Shown here: positions 9,040 through 17,949 of the stretch, piece after piece | How the letters are laid out: each line of letters begins with the position of its first letter | Numbering within the stretch: position 1 is the stretch's first letter | DNA from: Alteraurantiacibacter hainanensis | GTDB lineage: Bacteria > Pseudomonadota > Alphaproteobacteria > Sphingomonadales > Sphingomonadaceae | Length of the DNA: 64,000 nucleotides | NCBI RefSeq assembly: GCF_036321025.1 | Contig: NZ_JAZAPB010000002.1 | Span: 1,612,001 to 1,676,000, forward strand | Direction of reading: 5' to 3' | Made by a program: the position numbers and the translations under genes | The notes under the pieces: generated by a model | The model's database searches: none | What the model was told of the DNA's origin: nothing | The model's input: only the letters and a program-made list of their open reading frames with translations

Positions 9040-9510
9040 ATGAGCAATCTCACCCATCTGGACGACAAGGGCGCCGCGCGCATGGTGGACGTCGGCGGCA
9101 AGCCGGAAACCGTGCGCAGTGCAACTGCCGCCGGTCGCATCCGCATCGCACCCGCAACGCTGGAAGCGGTGAGGAATGGCAGCGGCCCGAAGGGAGACGT
9201 GCTGTCCGCCGCGCGGATCGCCGGCATCATGGCGGCGAAGAAGACCGGCGAATTGATCCCGCTGTGCCACCCGCTGGCGCTCGATACCGTCAGCGTGGAT
9301 TTCGCGTTCACCGAACATGCGGTCGAGGTAACGGCCCGCGCTGCGCTGACGGGGAAGACCGGAGTGGAGATGGAGGCCCTCACCGCGGCCACCGTCGCGC
9401 TCCTCACGCTCTACGACATGGCCAAGGCCCTGGAAAAGGGCATGATCATCGAGCAGGTCCGCCTTATCGAGAAGACCGGCGGCAAGAGCGGCGACTGGCG
9501 GGCGGAATAG
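9040..9510 (+). CDS. moaC: Cyclic pyranopterin monophosphate synthase
   Basis: Converts the GTP-derived 3',8-cyclo intermediate to cyclic pyranopterin monophosphate in molybdenum cofactor synthesis. It has 156 residues, normal length. Family blocks include the N-terminal SNLTHLDDKGAARMVDVGGK, the active-site GELIPLCHPLAL, VEMEALTAATVALLTLYDM and the C-terminal EKTGGKSGDW. It stops 6 bases before moeA, with which it forms a pair. Confidence 0.96.
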   Translation: MSNLTHLDDKGAARMVDVGGKPETVRSATAAGRIRIAPATLEAVRNGSGPKGDVLSAARIAGIMAAKKTGELIPLCHPLALDTVSVDFAFTEHAVEVTARAALTGKTGVEMEALTAATVALLTLYDMAKALEKGMIIEQVRLIEKTGGKSGDWRAE

Positions 9511-9516
9511 CGCCCG

Positions 9517-10722
9517 ATGGCTTTGCCGAAACCCCTACCCCTGGAAGAGGCGCAGCGGCGGCTCTGCGATCTCGCTTCGCCTTTGCCGGCTGAAAGCATC
9601 GATGCTTCGGAAGCTGTCGGTCGGGTCCTGGCGGAAGACCTGGTCGCCCGCAGGACCCAGCCCAGCGCCGATCTTTCCGCCATGGATGGCTACGCCCTGC
9701 AGGAGAACGACCTGCTTGGCCCGTGGCGCGTCGTGGGCGAGAGCGCGGCGGGACATCCCTACGAGGGCGCGATCGCCAAGGGCGAGGCTGCGCGGATTTC
9801 CACCGGGGCGATGATGCCGCTAAGTACAGGCGCCATCCTGCTGCAGGAGAACGCGACACGCGATGGCGAGCACTTGCGGCTGAATGGTGAAGGCGAAGCC
9901 ACCCCACGCCATATCCGTCGAGCCGGTTTCGATTTCGCGGCGGGCGATGTTCTCCTGCCCGCGGGGACGCGGATCGGGCCGGCACAGCTGGCACTTGCCA
10001 TCTCCGGCGGCCATTCGCGCCTGTCCGCGCATCGTTTGCCGAGCCTGGCTGTTCTCGACAGCGGAGACGAGTTGAGCGCGGATCCGGCGAATTGTGCGCC
10101 GCACCAGATTCCCGCCAGCAACGGTCCCGCAATCGCCGCCCTTGCCCGGCCATGGGTTTCGCGCCTGCGCCGCATCGGTCCGGTTCGCGACACCATGGCC
10201 GACATGCTCGATGGCCTCGAACGCGCCTCGGTCGCCGATGTAATCGTCACAAGCGGCGGCGCCTCGGTCGGCGATCACGATCTCGTGCGCCCGGCGCTCG
10301 AGAAATGGGGTGCGCAAATCGATTTCTGGCGTGTGGCGATCAAGCCGGGCAAGCCGCTGATGGTCGCCCGGAAAGACGAGAAGGTCGTGCTCGGACTGCC
10401 TGGAAACCCGGTATCGAGCTTCGTCACGGCCTATCTTTTCCTTCTCCCGCTGCTCCGCACCATGGCGGGCGCAGCCACTGCCCTGCCCGATGCCGTCTAC
10501 TTGCGTAGCACGTCCCCGCTCCCCGCCGGGAGTTCGCGAACCGAATTTCTTCGTGGCCGGATTGTCGATGGTGGGGTGGCGGCAATCGAGGAACAGGATA
10601 GCAGCGCACTGCGCGCACTTGCCGCCGCCGATGTCCTGATCCGCCGCGATATCGATGCACCCGCTGTTGAGCCGGGAGAACTGGTGCCGACCTATCGCAT
10701 CCAAAATGGCGGTATCGCTTGA
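9517..10722 (+). CDS. moeA: Molybdopterin molybdenumtransferase
   Basis: Inserts molybdenum into adenylylated molybdopterin. The 401 residues contain the MoeA N-terminal block SAMDGYAL, the MoCF-binding block TSGGASVGDHD, the phosphate loop VLGLPGNPVSSF, and a C-terminal barrel domain. It follows moaC closely. The stop codon lies inside the -35 box proposed for lexA. moaA, moaD/E and mogA are not in this window. Confidence 0.95.
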   Translation: MALPKPLPLEEAQRRLCDLASPLPAESIDASEAVGRVLAEDLVARRTQPSADLSAMDGYALQENDLLGPWRVVGESAAGHPYEGAIAKGEAARISTGAMMPLSTGAILLQENATRDGEHLRLNGEGEATPRHIRRAGFDFAAGDVLLPAGTRIGPAQLALAISGGHSRLSAHRLPSLAVLDSGDELSADPANCAPHQIPASNGPAIAALARPWVSRLRRIGPVRDTMADMLDGLERASVADVIVTSGGASVGDHDLVRPALEKWGAQIDFWRVAIKPGKPLMVARKDEKVVLGLPGNPVSSFVTAYLFLLPLLRTMAGAATALPDAVYLRSTSPLPAGSSRTEFLRGRIVDGGVAAIEEQDSSALRALAAADVLIRRDIDAPAVEPGELVPTYRIQNGGIA

Positions 10723-10761
10723 CTTGAGCGAATCTGTTTCTTAATTGTTCCTTATTCGTTC
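10719..10761 (+). promoter_or_regulatory. lexA promoter with LexA operator (GTTC-N7-GTTC)
   Basis: TTGACT (10719-10724) and TAATTG (10742-10747) are spaced by 17 bases. The direct repeat GTTC (10747-10750), 7 bases, GTTC (10758-10761) overlaps the end of the -10 box. GTTC-N7-GTTC is the known SOS operator of alphaproteobacteria. Its position at the transcription start fits autorepression by LexA. Confidence 0.85.
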
Positions 10762-10793
10762 CCAAGGGTGGAACATTGATGAGGGGCCTGCCC

Positions 10794-11465
10794 ATGTTGA
10801 CTGCCAAGCAACACGAATTGCTGCTGTTCATACACCGCCGCCTGGAAGACAGCGGCATTTCTCCCAGTTTCGAGGAAATGAAGGAAGCGCTCGATCTGAA
10901 GAGCAAGTCGGGTGTCCACCGCCTGATCTCCGCTCTGGAAGAACGCGGTTTCATTCGCCGGTTGCCCAACCGGGCGCGAGCCCTGGAAGTGGTCAAGATG
11001 CCGGAGAACGTGGGTGCGAAGGCCCCGGATCCCGTGGCAAAGGCCACCACTCCCCCGGCTGCAAAGCCCGAACCCGCCAACGACGTGATCGAAATTCCGC
11101 TGCACGGCCGCATCGCGGCGGGCATGCCGATCGAGGCGCTGGAGGATCACCAGACCCTGCCCGTTCCGGCCGCCCTGCTCGGTGCGGGCGAGCACTATGC
11201 GCTTGAAGTTTCCGGCGATTCGATGATCGAGGCGGGAATATTCGATGGCGACTTCGCGCTCGTGAAGAAGGCCGATACTGCGCGCGACGGCGATATCGTG
11301 GTGGCGCTGGTCAACGACGAGGAAGCGACGCTCAAGTATCTCTACCACGACGGCGGCAAGATCCGGCTCGATCCCGCCAATTCCACCCACACCGCGCAGG
11401 TTTACGAAGATCGGCAGGTCAAGGTGCAAGGCAAGCTCGCGGGCTTGCTGCGGCGCTACCACTGA
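10794..11465 (+). CDS. lexA: SOS repressor LexA
   Basis: Represses SOS genes and self-cleaves with RecA. The N-terminal winged helix starts MLTAKQHELLLFIHRRLED and contains SPSFEEMKEALDLKSKSGVHRLI. The cleavage bond is Ala-Gly in RIAAGMPIEAL. The Ser of the catalytic dyad is in EVSGDSMIEAG and the Lys in EEATLKYLYHDG. This start is chosen by family alignment (223 aa); an in-frame ATG at 10776 would add six residues and cannot be excluded, because both have modest ribosome sites. An operator lies upstream and a terminator downstream. Confidence 0.96.
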   Translation: MLTAKQHELLLFIHRRLEDSGISPSFEEMKEALDLKSKSGVHRLISALEERGFIRRLPNRARALEVVKMPENVGAKAPDPVAKATTPPAAKPEPANDVIEIPLHGRIAAGMPIEALEDHQTLPVPAALLGAGEHYALEVSGDSMIEAGIFDGDFALVKKADTARDGDIVVALVNDEEATLKYLYHDGGKIRLDPANSTHTAQVYEDRQVKVQGKLAGLLRRYH

Positions 11466-11486
11466 GGCGCTGTCAGAGCGAGCAAG

Positions 11487-11517
11487 AGGCGGCATCCTTC
11501 GAGGGTGCCGCCTTTTT
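11487..11517 (+). terminator. Rho-independent terminator after lexA
   Basis: A GC-rich stem, AGGCGGCA (11487-11494) pairing with TGCCGCCT (11506-11513), is followed directly by a run of T. It lies 21 bases after the lexA stop and ends the rightward transcription unit before convergent comEC. Confidence 0.9.
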
Positions 11518-11526
11518 CGTGCGCAC

Positions 11527-13713
11527 CTAGCTGCCCGCCAGACCGCGCCACCAGCCATGCTCGCCCTGCGTATCGGAAACGCTGCGCAGTTCGGGGGTCT
11601 CATCGAGGACGATCGCGAGGCCGCCGGTGTTTGCCAGCATTCGTCCATCGGCCTTCAGCCAGCGCGGAGTGCACGTGCGTGGCAGCCACCGGTCGGATAT
11701 GACGATGTCGGCCCGCTCGCATGCCGCCGCGAGTGCGCGTTCGCCCACGATATTCCTGCTCCGGCTCATCAGGATGTCCCAGCTTCGGCCCTCGCGCTCC
11801 AGCGTGACGACGCAGAAATCGGCGCTGCACCGGGCTCCGCTCCACGCCGCCAGCGGCACCGGCTCACCCTCCACCCCTGCCAGTTCCATCAGGTTCTCGC
11901 GCGTGTAGTCGCTGCGCGTATCTCGCAGGACGAGCAGCCGGTCGTCCTCACCTGTAATTCCGACATGGCGACCGTCGCTCGAAACGAGCAGATCGGGGAT
12001 CGGAGTCGTTGCAAGCACGAGGCTGGCGATTGCCGCAGGCACGAAACCCAGCAGCCGCGCTCGCCCGCGCCATAGCGCCAGCCACAGGCCGCCCGCGACG
12101 AAGAGGGCGAACGCCAATGTGCTCACCTGCGGGATCAGCTTTACCGCGCCAGGCTGGCTGGAGGTGAAGTGTGCGATACCCAGCAACAGGTCGAGCGACT
12201 GACCCACCAGCCACCACGCCGGGGCACCTGCCCCGACAATGTCCAGAACGAGCGCCAGGGCGATCAGCGGCATCGAGATGAAGGTGACAAGAGGGATAGC
12301 GATCACGTTCGCAAGCGCTCCGTAAACGCCTGCGCGGTGGAAGTGAAACAGCACGATAGGCATCAGGGCGATCTCGATCACCAGACCCGTTACCAGCAGC
12401 ATGAGGGCCCTGCGGCCCAGCCAGGCCGCGCGGCCTTCCTCTCGCGCGGCGAGAAAGCGTTTCACCGGCTCTGCGTTGTGCAAGGCGACGATGGCGATGA
12501 CGGCGGCAAAGCTCATCTGGAAGCTGGGCCCGACAAGGCTTTCCGGCCACAGCAGCATCACGGTGATGGCTGCCACCGCGACCATGCGCAGCGACAAGGG
12601 TTCTCGCCCCAGCGCCAGCGCGCCCAGCACCAGCAGCGCGGCGATGCAGCTGCGCACCGTGGGCACCTGTGCCCCGGTCAGCAGCGTATAGCCAATGCCC
12701 GATAGTGCGGCGATCCCCGCCGCTGCGACGGGCAGGCGCATGCGCAGGACCAGCCAGGGCCACAGCGCCAGAAGCCTCACGGCAATGAGATATGTGCCGG
12801 CGATCACCGCGCTCACGTGCAAACCGCTGATCGAAAGCAGGTGCGTGAGGCCCGCATCGCGCATGGCGTCCTCGTCCGCCTCGCTGATCGCGCCCCTGTC
12901 TCCGCTGGCGAAGGCGGCGGCGATGGAGCCTGCCGATCCGTCCAGTTGCTGGCGAACATGCCCCGACAGCTGCCTCTGCAGGGAGGCGATCACGTCGCCG
13001 CTCTCCGTCGCGGGTTCGATCACGCGAACGTCGCCCTGAACGCTCCCCGTGGCAGCGAAACCCTCGAACCACGCCGTGCGGGCAAAATCGTATCCGCCCG
13101 GTAACATTGGAGAGGCCGGCGGCATCAGTCGCGCCTGCAGTTCTACAAGGGCCCCCTCGCCCAGCGCGTCCCTGTCCGCGTCGAGCGGCACGTTCACGCG
13201 GATTTTCACGGGCTCGCCGCTTTCGGGATGCCGCGATGCGAGTACCAGGCGAATCCGCTCCTGCGCCGGTTGCTCGATCCGCTCCAGGATACGGCCCTCG
13301 AAAGTATCGTGGACAGGTCTTTCGAACGCTTCGGCACCGACGATTTCGGACCTGCTCCATGCCAGGCCCGTGCCGAAAGCCAGCAACAGGCCGCTTGCCA
13401 CCAGCGCCCCGATCAGGTGCGTGCGATCCTCCCGCCCTTTCCAGGCCGCAACGGCACCCAGGGCGACCAGCAGTCCTGCAGCCATGGCTGTTATCCATCC
13501 GGCGGGGCCGTTCAGCACGAACCAGGCTGCGATGCCCGCGGCCAGCACCACGGCCATCCAGGGACCGCGATCGAAGCCCGAAGAAGCAAGGAAACCCTCG
13601 GCGCCATCTGCTATGCTGGACAAACCACGCAGCTTTCGCCAAGGCGTGTGCTGCGGCGCAGCATTGCCCGGTTCGTCCCCCAGCGGCACCAGCGGCATAT
13701 GCTTCGAAGCCAT
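11527..13713 (-). CDS. comEC: ComEC/Rec2 family DNA-uptake channel protein
   Basis: A 728-residue inner-membrane protein of the ComEC family, which carries transforming DNA across the membrane. It has an N-terminal DUF4131-like region with membrane segments, then the Competence domain with the signature LTHLLSISGLHVSAVIAG and many hydrophobic segments. The C-terminal ~160 residues do not show the HxHxDH metallo-beta-lactamase motif found in longer ComEC proteins, only a shorter globular tail ending in HGWWRGLAGS. The start at 13713 (MASKHMPLVPLGDEPG) avoids overlap with gltX; an upstream extension of the frame would run into it. Whether the cell is naturally competent cannot be told. Confidence 0.88.
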   Translation of the reverse strand: MASKHMPLVPLGDEPGNAAPQHTPWRKLRGLSSIADGAEGFLASSGFDRGPWMAVVLAAGIAAWFVLNGPAGWITAMAAGLLVALGAVAAWKGREDRTHLIGALVASGLLLAFGTGLAWSRSEIVGAEAFERPVHDTFEGRILERIEQPAQERIRLVLASRHPESGEPVKIRVNVPLDADRDALGEGALVELQARLMPPASPMLPGGYDFARTAWFEGFAATGSVQGDVRVIEPATESGDVIASLQRQLSGHVRQQLDGSAGSIAAAFASGDRGAISEADEDAMRDAGLTHLLSISGLHVSAVIAGTYLIAVRLLALWPWLVLRMRLPVAAAGIAALSGIGYTLLTGAQVPTVRSCIAALLVLGALALGREPLSLRMVAVAAITVMLLWPESLVGPSFQMSFAAVIAIVALHNAEPVKRFLAAREEGRAAWLGRRALMLLVTGLVIEIALMPIVLFHFHRAGVYGALANVIAIPLVTFISMPLIALALVLDIVGAGAPAWWLVGQSLDLLLGIAHFTSSQPGAVKLIPQVSTLAFALFVAGGLWLALWRGRARLLGFVPAAIASLVLATTPIPDLLVSSDGRHVGITGEDDRLLVLRDTRSDYTRENLMELAGVEGEPVPLAAWSGARCSADFCVVTLEREGRSWDILMSRSRNIVGERALAAACERADIVISDRWLPRTCTPRWLKADGRMLANTGGLAIVLDETPELRSVSDTQGEHGWWRGLAGS

Positions 13714-13741
13714 GGAAATACAGGACAGGAAACAGACAGTT

Positions 13742-15172
13742 ATGGCAAGCTCGATTGGCAATGGTACGGCGCAGCGTCCGGTGGTGACGCGCTTCGCACC
13801 CAGCCCAACCGGCTTCCTGCACATCGGCAATGCCCGCACCGGCCTGTTCTCCTGGCTCTACGCCCGTCATCACGGCGGCACGGCGCTGTTGCGAATAGAA
13901 GATACGGACAAGAAGCGCTCCACCCAGGAAGCCATCGACGTGATCCTGGAGGGCCTCGACTGGCTCGGCCTCGAGTTTGACGGCGATACCGTTTATCAAA
14001 GCCAGCGGGCAGAGCGGCACGCCGAAGTGGCGAAGAAGCTGCTGGACGCGGGCCACGCCTACAAGTGCTACGCCACGCCCGAAGAACTGGCCGAAATGCG
14101 CGAGCAGCAGAAGGCGGCGAAGCAGCCGCTGCGCTACGATGGTCGCTGGCGCGACCGCGATCCGGCAGACGCACCCGAAGGCGCGCCCTTCACCATCCGC
14201 ATCAAGACGCCCGAGGGCGGCGAGACGGTGATCGAGGACGCGGTTCAGGGTCGCGTGAAGGTCGACAACCGCGAGATCGACGATTTCATCCTGCTGCGCG
14301 CCGATGGCAGCCCGACCTACATGCTCGCCGTGGTCGTCGACGACATGGACATGGGCTGCACCCACATCATCCGCGGCGACGATCACCTGAACAACGCTTT
14401 CCGCCAGATCCAGGTGATCCGTGCGATGCAGGGCGTGGAAGATGGCTGGGACGAACCCACCTACGCCCACGTTCCGCTTATCCACGGCAACGACGGGGCC
14501 AAATTGTCGAAGCGCCACGGCGCGCTCGGCGTTCGCGATTATCGCGACATGGGCATCCTGCCCGAAACCCTGTTCAACTACCTTCTCCGCCTTGGCTGGG
14601 GCCACGGCGACCAGGAGGAGTTCAGCCGCGAAGAAGCCATCGCACTCTTCGATATCGATGCCGTCGGCAAGGGGCCGAGCCGCTTCGACATGAAGAAGCT
14701 GCTGAACATGAACGGCAACTACATCCGCAAGGCTGACGACGCGCGCCTCGCAAGTCTTGTCGCGCCGCTGATTGGCCCTCAGGCGGACGAGAAGCTGCTG
14801 GCCCGGGCCATGCCAGAGCTGAAGACCCGCGCCCGCGACCTGAACGAGCTGGCCGACGGCGCCGCCTTCCTTTTCAAGCAGCGCCCCCTGGAACTCACCG
14901 AAAAGGCCGAGAGTTTGCTCGATGACGAGGCACGCATGCGGCTTGCGGCCATTGCAGATCGGTTGCGGGAAGAGACCCACTGGACAATCGAGGCGCTGGA
15001 GGCCAATTTGAAAGCCTATGCGGAGGAGCTGGACCTTGGTCTCGGCAAACTCGCGCAGCCGCTTCGCGCGGCGCTGACGGGGCAAACCACTTCCCCCGGA
15101 ATTTTCGACGTGCTGGTCCTTCTCGGCAGGGAAGAGAGCCTTGCGCGGATAGACGCTCAGGCACGCGGTTGA
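13742..15172 (+). CDS. gltX: Glutamate--tRNA ligase
   Basis: Charges tRNA-Glu (and possibly tRNA-Gln if that enzyme is non-discriminating). It is a class I synthetase of 476 residues with RFAPSPTGFLHIGNARTG (HIGH-type motif, here HIGN) and KLSKRHGALG (KMSKS-type). The start ATG lies 28 bases from the divergent comEC start, so its promoter must lie largely within comEC sequence. Alphaproteobacteria often have two gltX copies, so this may not be the only one. Confidence 0.96.
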   Translation: MASSIGNGTAQRPVVTRFAPSPTGFLHIGNARTGLFSWLYARHHGGTALLRIEDTDKKRSTQEAIDVILEGLDWLGLEFDGDTVYQSQRAERHAEVAKKLLDAGHAYKCYATPEELAEMREQQKAAKQPLRYDGRWRDRDPADAPEGAPFTIRIKTPEGGETVIEDAVQGRVKVDNREIDDFILLRADGSPTYMLAVVVDDMDMGCTHIIRGDDHLNNAFRQIQVIRAMQGVEDGWDEPTYAHVPLIHGNDGAKLSKRHGALGVRDYRDMGILPETLFNYLLRLGWGHGDQEEFSREEAIALFDIDAVGKGPSRFDMKKLLNMNGNYIRKADDARLASLVAPLIGPQADEKLLARAMPELKTRARDLNELADGAAFLFKQRPLELTEKAESLLDDEARMRLAAIADRLREETHWTIEALEANLKAYAEELDLGLGKLAQPLRAALTGQTTSPGIFDVLVLLGREESLARIDAQARG

Positions 15173-15185
15173 GGTTTCGCCTCAA
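15169..15185 (+). other. Small stem-loop at the gltX stop codon
   Basis: The sequence TTGAGG-tttcg-CCTCAA forms a perfect 6-bp stem that includes the gltX stop codon and lies 33 bases before the gltA start. There is no T tract, so it is not a standard terminator. It may be chance or a weak processing/attenuation element. Confidence 0.3.
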
Positions 15186-15218
15186 TTGCTGCTTACAAAC
15201 ATTTGAAGGAGAACAGCT

Positions 15219-16505
15219 TTGGCTGACAAGCAGGCGGATCTGAAGGTTGGTGGTGAGACCTACGACTTCCCCACTCTCGAGGGTAGCTGCGGACCCGATG
15301 TCATCGACATCCGCAAACTCTACGGAGAGACGGGCCGGTTTACCTTCGATCCAGGTTACAAGTCGACGGCGTCGTGCGAGAGCGCGCTGACCTTCATCGA
15401 CGGCCAGGAAGGCGTCCTGCTCCATCGCGGCTATCCCATCGGGCAGTTGGCGGAGAACTCCAGCTTCATGGAAGTCGCCTACCTGCTGCTGAACGGCGAA
15501 CTGCCCAGTCAGGACGAGTACGCCGACTTCACCAAGACGATCACCTACCACACCATGCTGCACGACCAGATGCGGCAGTTCTACCAGGGCTTCCGCCGCG
15601 ATGCGCACCCGATGGCGATCATGTGCGGCGTGGTCGGCGCGCTGTCGGCGTTCTATCACGACAGCACCGACATTTCCGATCCCGAGCACCGCAAGATCAG
15701 CTCGCACCGCCTGATCGCGAAGATGCCGACGATTGCGGCGATGGCCTACAAGTACGCCATTGGTCAGCCTTTCATGCAGCCGCTCAACTCGCTGAGCTAC
15801 ACCGGCAACTTCCTGCGCATGACATTCGGCGTGCCGGCGGAAGAGTATGAGATCGTGCCGGAAGTGGAGAAGGCGCTCGATCGCATTTTCATCCTTCACG
15901 CCGATCACGAACAGAACGCCTCGACCAGCACGGTTCGCCTGGCCGGTTCGTCCGGTGCGAACCCGTTCGCCTGTATCTCTGCGGGCATCGCCTGCCTGTG
16001 GGGCCCGGCGCACGGCGGCGCGAACGAAGCCGCGCTCAACATGCTGCGCGAGATCGGCACGCCCGATCGCATCCCGCACTACATCGAACGCGCCAAGGAC
16101 AAGAACGACCCGTTCCGCCTGATGGGCTTCGGGCACCGCGTCTACAAGAACTACGATCCCCGCGCGACGGTTATGCAGAAGACCGTGCGCGAGGTTTTCG
16201 ATGCCCTGCAGGTAAAGGATCCCGTGTTCGAAACGGCTCTGCAGCTGGAAGAGATCGCTCTCAACGATCCCTATTTCCAGGAAAAGAAGCTGTTCCCGAA
16301 CGTCGATTTCTATTCGGGCATCATCCTTTCCGCCATCGGCTTCCCGACCACGATGTTCACCGCCCTGTTCGCGCTTGCGCGCACGGTCGGCTGGGTGGCG
16401 CAGTGGAACGAGATGATTTCCGATCCCGGCCAGGTGATCGGCCGTCCGCGCCAGCTCTACACGGGGCCGACGCAGCGCGACTACGTGCCGCTCAGCGACC
16501 GCTGA
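15219..16505 (+). CDS. gltA: Citrate synthase
   Basis: Condenses oxaloacetate and acetyl-CoA, the entry step of the TCA cycle. It is a 428-residue hexameric-type enzyme. Active-site blocks include HADHEQNASTSTVRLAGSS (His), LWGPAHGGANEAALNML (His), and GFGHRVYKNYDPRA with the catalytic Asp region following. The start is TTG with a strong AAGGAGA site 8 bases upstream, giving MADKQADLKVGG. No other start lies nearby. Confidence 0.97.
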   Translation: MADKQADLKVGGETYDFPTLEGSCGPDVIDIRKLYGETGRFTFDPGYKSTASCESALTFIDGQEGVLLHRGYPIGQLAENSSFMEVAYLLLNGELPSQDEYADFTKTITYHTMLHDQMRQFYQGFRRDAHPMAIMCGVVGALSAFYHDSTDISDPEHRKISSHRLIAKMPTIAAMAYKYAIGQPFMQPLNSLSYTGNFLRMTFGVPAEEYEIVPEVEKALDRIFILHADHEQNASTSTVRLAGSSGANPFACISAGIACLWGPAHGGANEAALNMLREIGTPDRIPHYIERAKDKNDPFRLMGFGHRVYKNYDPRATVMQKTVREVFDALQVKDPVFETALQLEEIALNDPYFQEKKLFPNVDFYSGIILSAIGFPTTMFTALFALARTVGWVAQWNEMISDPGQVIGRPRQLYTGPTQRDYVPLSDR

Positions 16506-16520
16506 TACACGCCGTACTCG

Positions 16521-16550
16521 ACGGCACCCGGTCGAATGATCGGGTGCCGT
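16521..16550. terminator. Perfect 10-bp hairpin between convergent gltA and kinase gene
   Basis: ACGGCACCCG (16521-16530) pairs fully with CGGGTGCCGT (16541-16550) around a 10-base loop. It lies midway between two convergent genes and could end both transcripts. No T tract follows on either strand, so the mechanism is unsure. Confidence 0.6.
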
Positions 16551-16565
16551 TCGCGGCCGCCGATG

Positions 16566-17945
16566 TTAGCGAGGCACCTTCCGGCGCTCTTCGAAGCTCG
16601 GAAGCTCCAGCGTGAAGCGGGCACCCTGCCCCTTGGCGCTTTCCACCGTCAGCGAACCGCCCATGGCGTCTGCAAGACGGCGCGAGATGTAGAGGCCGAG
16701 CCCGGAGCCGCCGTCGCCACTGCGACCAAGCCGCTCGAACTTGGCGAACATCTTTTCCTGCTCCTGCTCGCTCAGACCTTCGCCCTGATCGGCGACGGTA
16801 ATGCGTGCACGATCCTCGTCGTGCTCCGTACGGATCCAGATCTGACCGCCTTCGGGTGAGTAGCGGATGGCGTTGCCGACAAGGTTGAGCAGCACCTGCA
16901 GAACGCGCCGGAATTCGCCGATCGCCGGCACGCTGTCGGCAGACTTCGGCGCATCCAGCGAAATGCCGCGCTCTCTTGCGCGAACGCCAAGGATACCCAC
17001 CGCACGCTTTGCCACATCGGCCAGGTCAATCCTGTCGGGCGCGGTTTCGAATTCCTCGTCCTCCACCATTTCCAGCGTCGTCAGGTCGTCGATCAGCGCC
17101 AGCAGGTGCTCGCCTGCCGAGGCGATGTCGGCGGCATAATTGCTGTATTCGTCCGCAAGTGGGCCGGCCAATTGGGTGCGGATTGTTTCCGCATTGGCGA
17201 TGATCCGGCTGACGGGCTGGCGCAGCACGGGCGCAATGTCGCGGCCGATGCCGTTTGTCCTGTTTCCGTCTTCTTCCGCCCTTGGCGACTGCTCGGGAAC
17301 GGCCTGCTGCGGCACGAGATACAGTTCGAAACCAGCACTACCCGGTTGCGGCTTTCCCAGCGGCACGAGATGAACCATCCAGCGCCGCGACGATCCTTCG
17401 ATATCGACAGAGGCACCGTCCAGCAGACGCCAGTGCATGGTCTGGTGTTGTCGGCCGGTGGAGGGAACGACGAACTGTGTCCAGATCTCGCCCGTGCCGT
17501 CGCGCATCTTCGCGGCCAGATCGGCCAGGTCGTCGGCCGTGCTCTCGACCGCGAGCAATTCCTGCGCCGGGCCAAGCCGCGCGCTGAGCCCCGCGACGTG
17601 GCGGACGAGCGCGATTCTCTCCTGCGAGACCTGTGCATTCGATCCGGGCCGCAGGGGTTCGGCCTGCCAGTCTGCGATCGCGATGGATACGCCGGTACCC
17701 TCCGGCTTCACTTCCACCCAAGCGGTTACGCGCTCGCTTTCGTCCTGTGCGCGGATAACGCGCGCCAGACGAAGCCCGTAGACACGAGACTTTCGCACCA
17801 TCTCGATCAGCGCCGGCGTCACCAGTGCGCCCGGTACTTCGCCTCCCGACCGAAGGTGGAACCCGGCAAGCGGCTCTTCGGCTTCGATCAGCCTGTCCCG
17901 CTCGTCAGTGCGCGCTCGCGCGATTATGGGCGAAGGGGCCACCAT
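16566..17945 (-). CDS. Histidine-kinase-like protein lacking the phosphoacceptor His
   Basis: A 459-residue soluble protein. The C-terminal third is a complete HATPase_c domain: the N box in NLVGNAIRYSPEGG, then DQGEGLSEQEQEKMFAKF and SGLGLYISRRLADAMGG. The preceding dimerisation helix reads DIAPVLRQPVSRIIANAE where a kinase has SHELRTPL, so the His position is Pro239 and the next Glu is Val. A PAS-like region lies at about 125-215. No membrane segment is seen. It starts 4 bases after the stop of the upstream helical protein, so the two form an operon. It may be a signalling pseudokinase, comparable in principle to Caulobacter DivL (Tyr in place of His), or a phosphatase/ATPase scaffold. Confidence 0.85.
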   Translation of the reverse strand: MVAPSPIIARARTDERDRLIEAEEPLAGFHLRSGGEVPGALVTPALIEMVRKSRVYGLRLARVIRAQDESERVTAWVEVKPEGTGVSIAIADWQAEPLRPGSNAQVSQERIALVRHVAGLSARLGPAQELLAVESTADDLADLAAKMRDGTGEIWTQFVVPSTGRQHQTMHWRLLDGASVDIEGSSRRWMVHLVPLGKPQPGSAGFELYLVPQQAVPEQSPRAEEDGNRTNGIGRDIAPVLRQPVSRIIANAETIRTQLAGPLADEYSNYAADIASAGEHLLALIDDLTTLEMVEDEEFETAPDRIDLADVAKRAVGILGVRARERGISLDAPKSADSVPAIGEFRRVLQVLLNLVGNAIRYSPEGGQIWIRTEHDEDRARITVADQGEGLSEQEQEKMFAKFERLGRSGDGGSGLGLYISRRLADAMGGSLTVESAKGQGARFTLELPSFEERRKVPR

Positions 17946-17949
17946 GACC

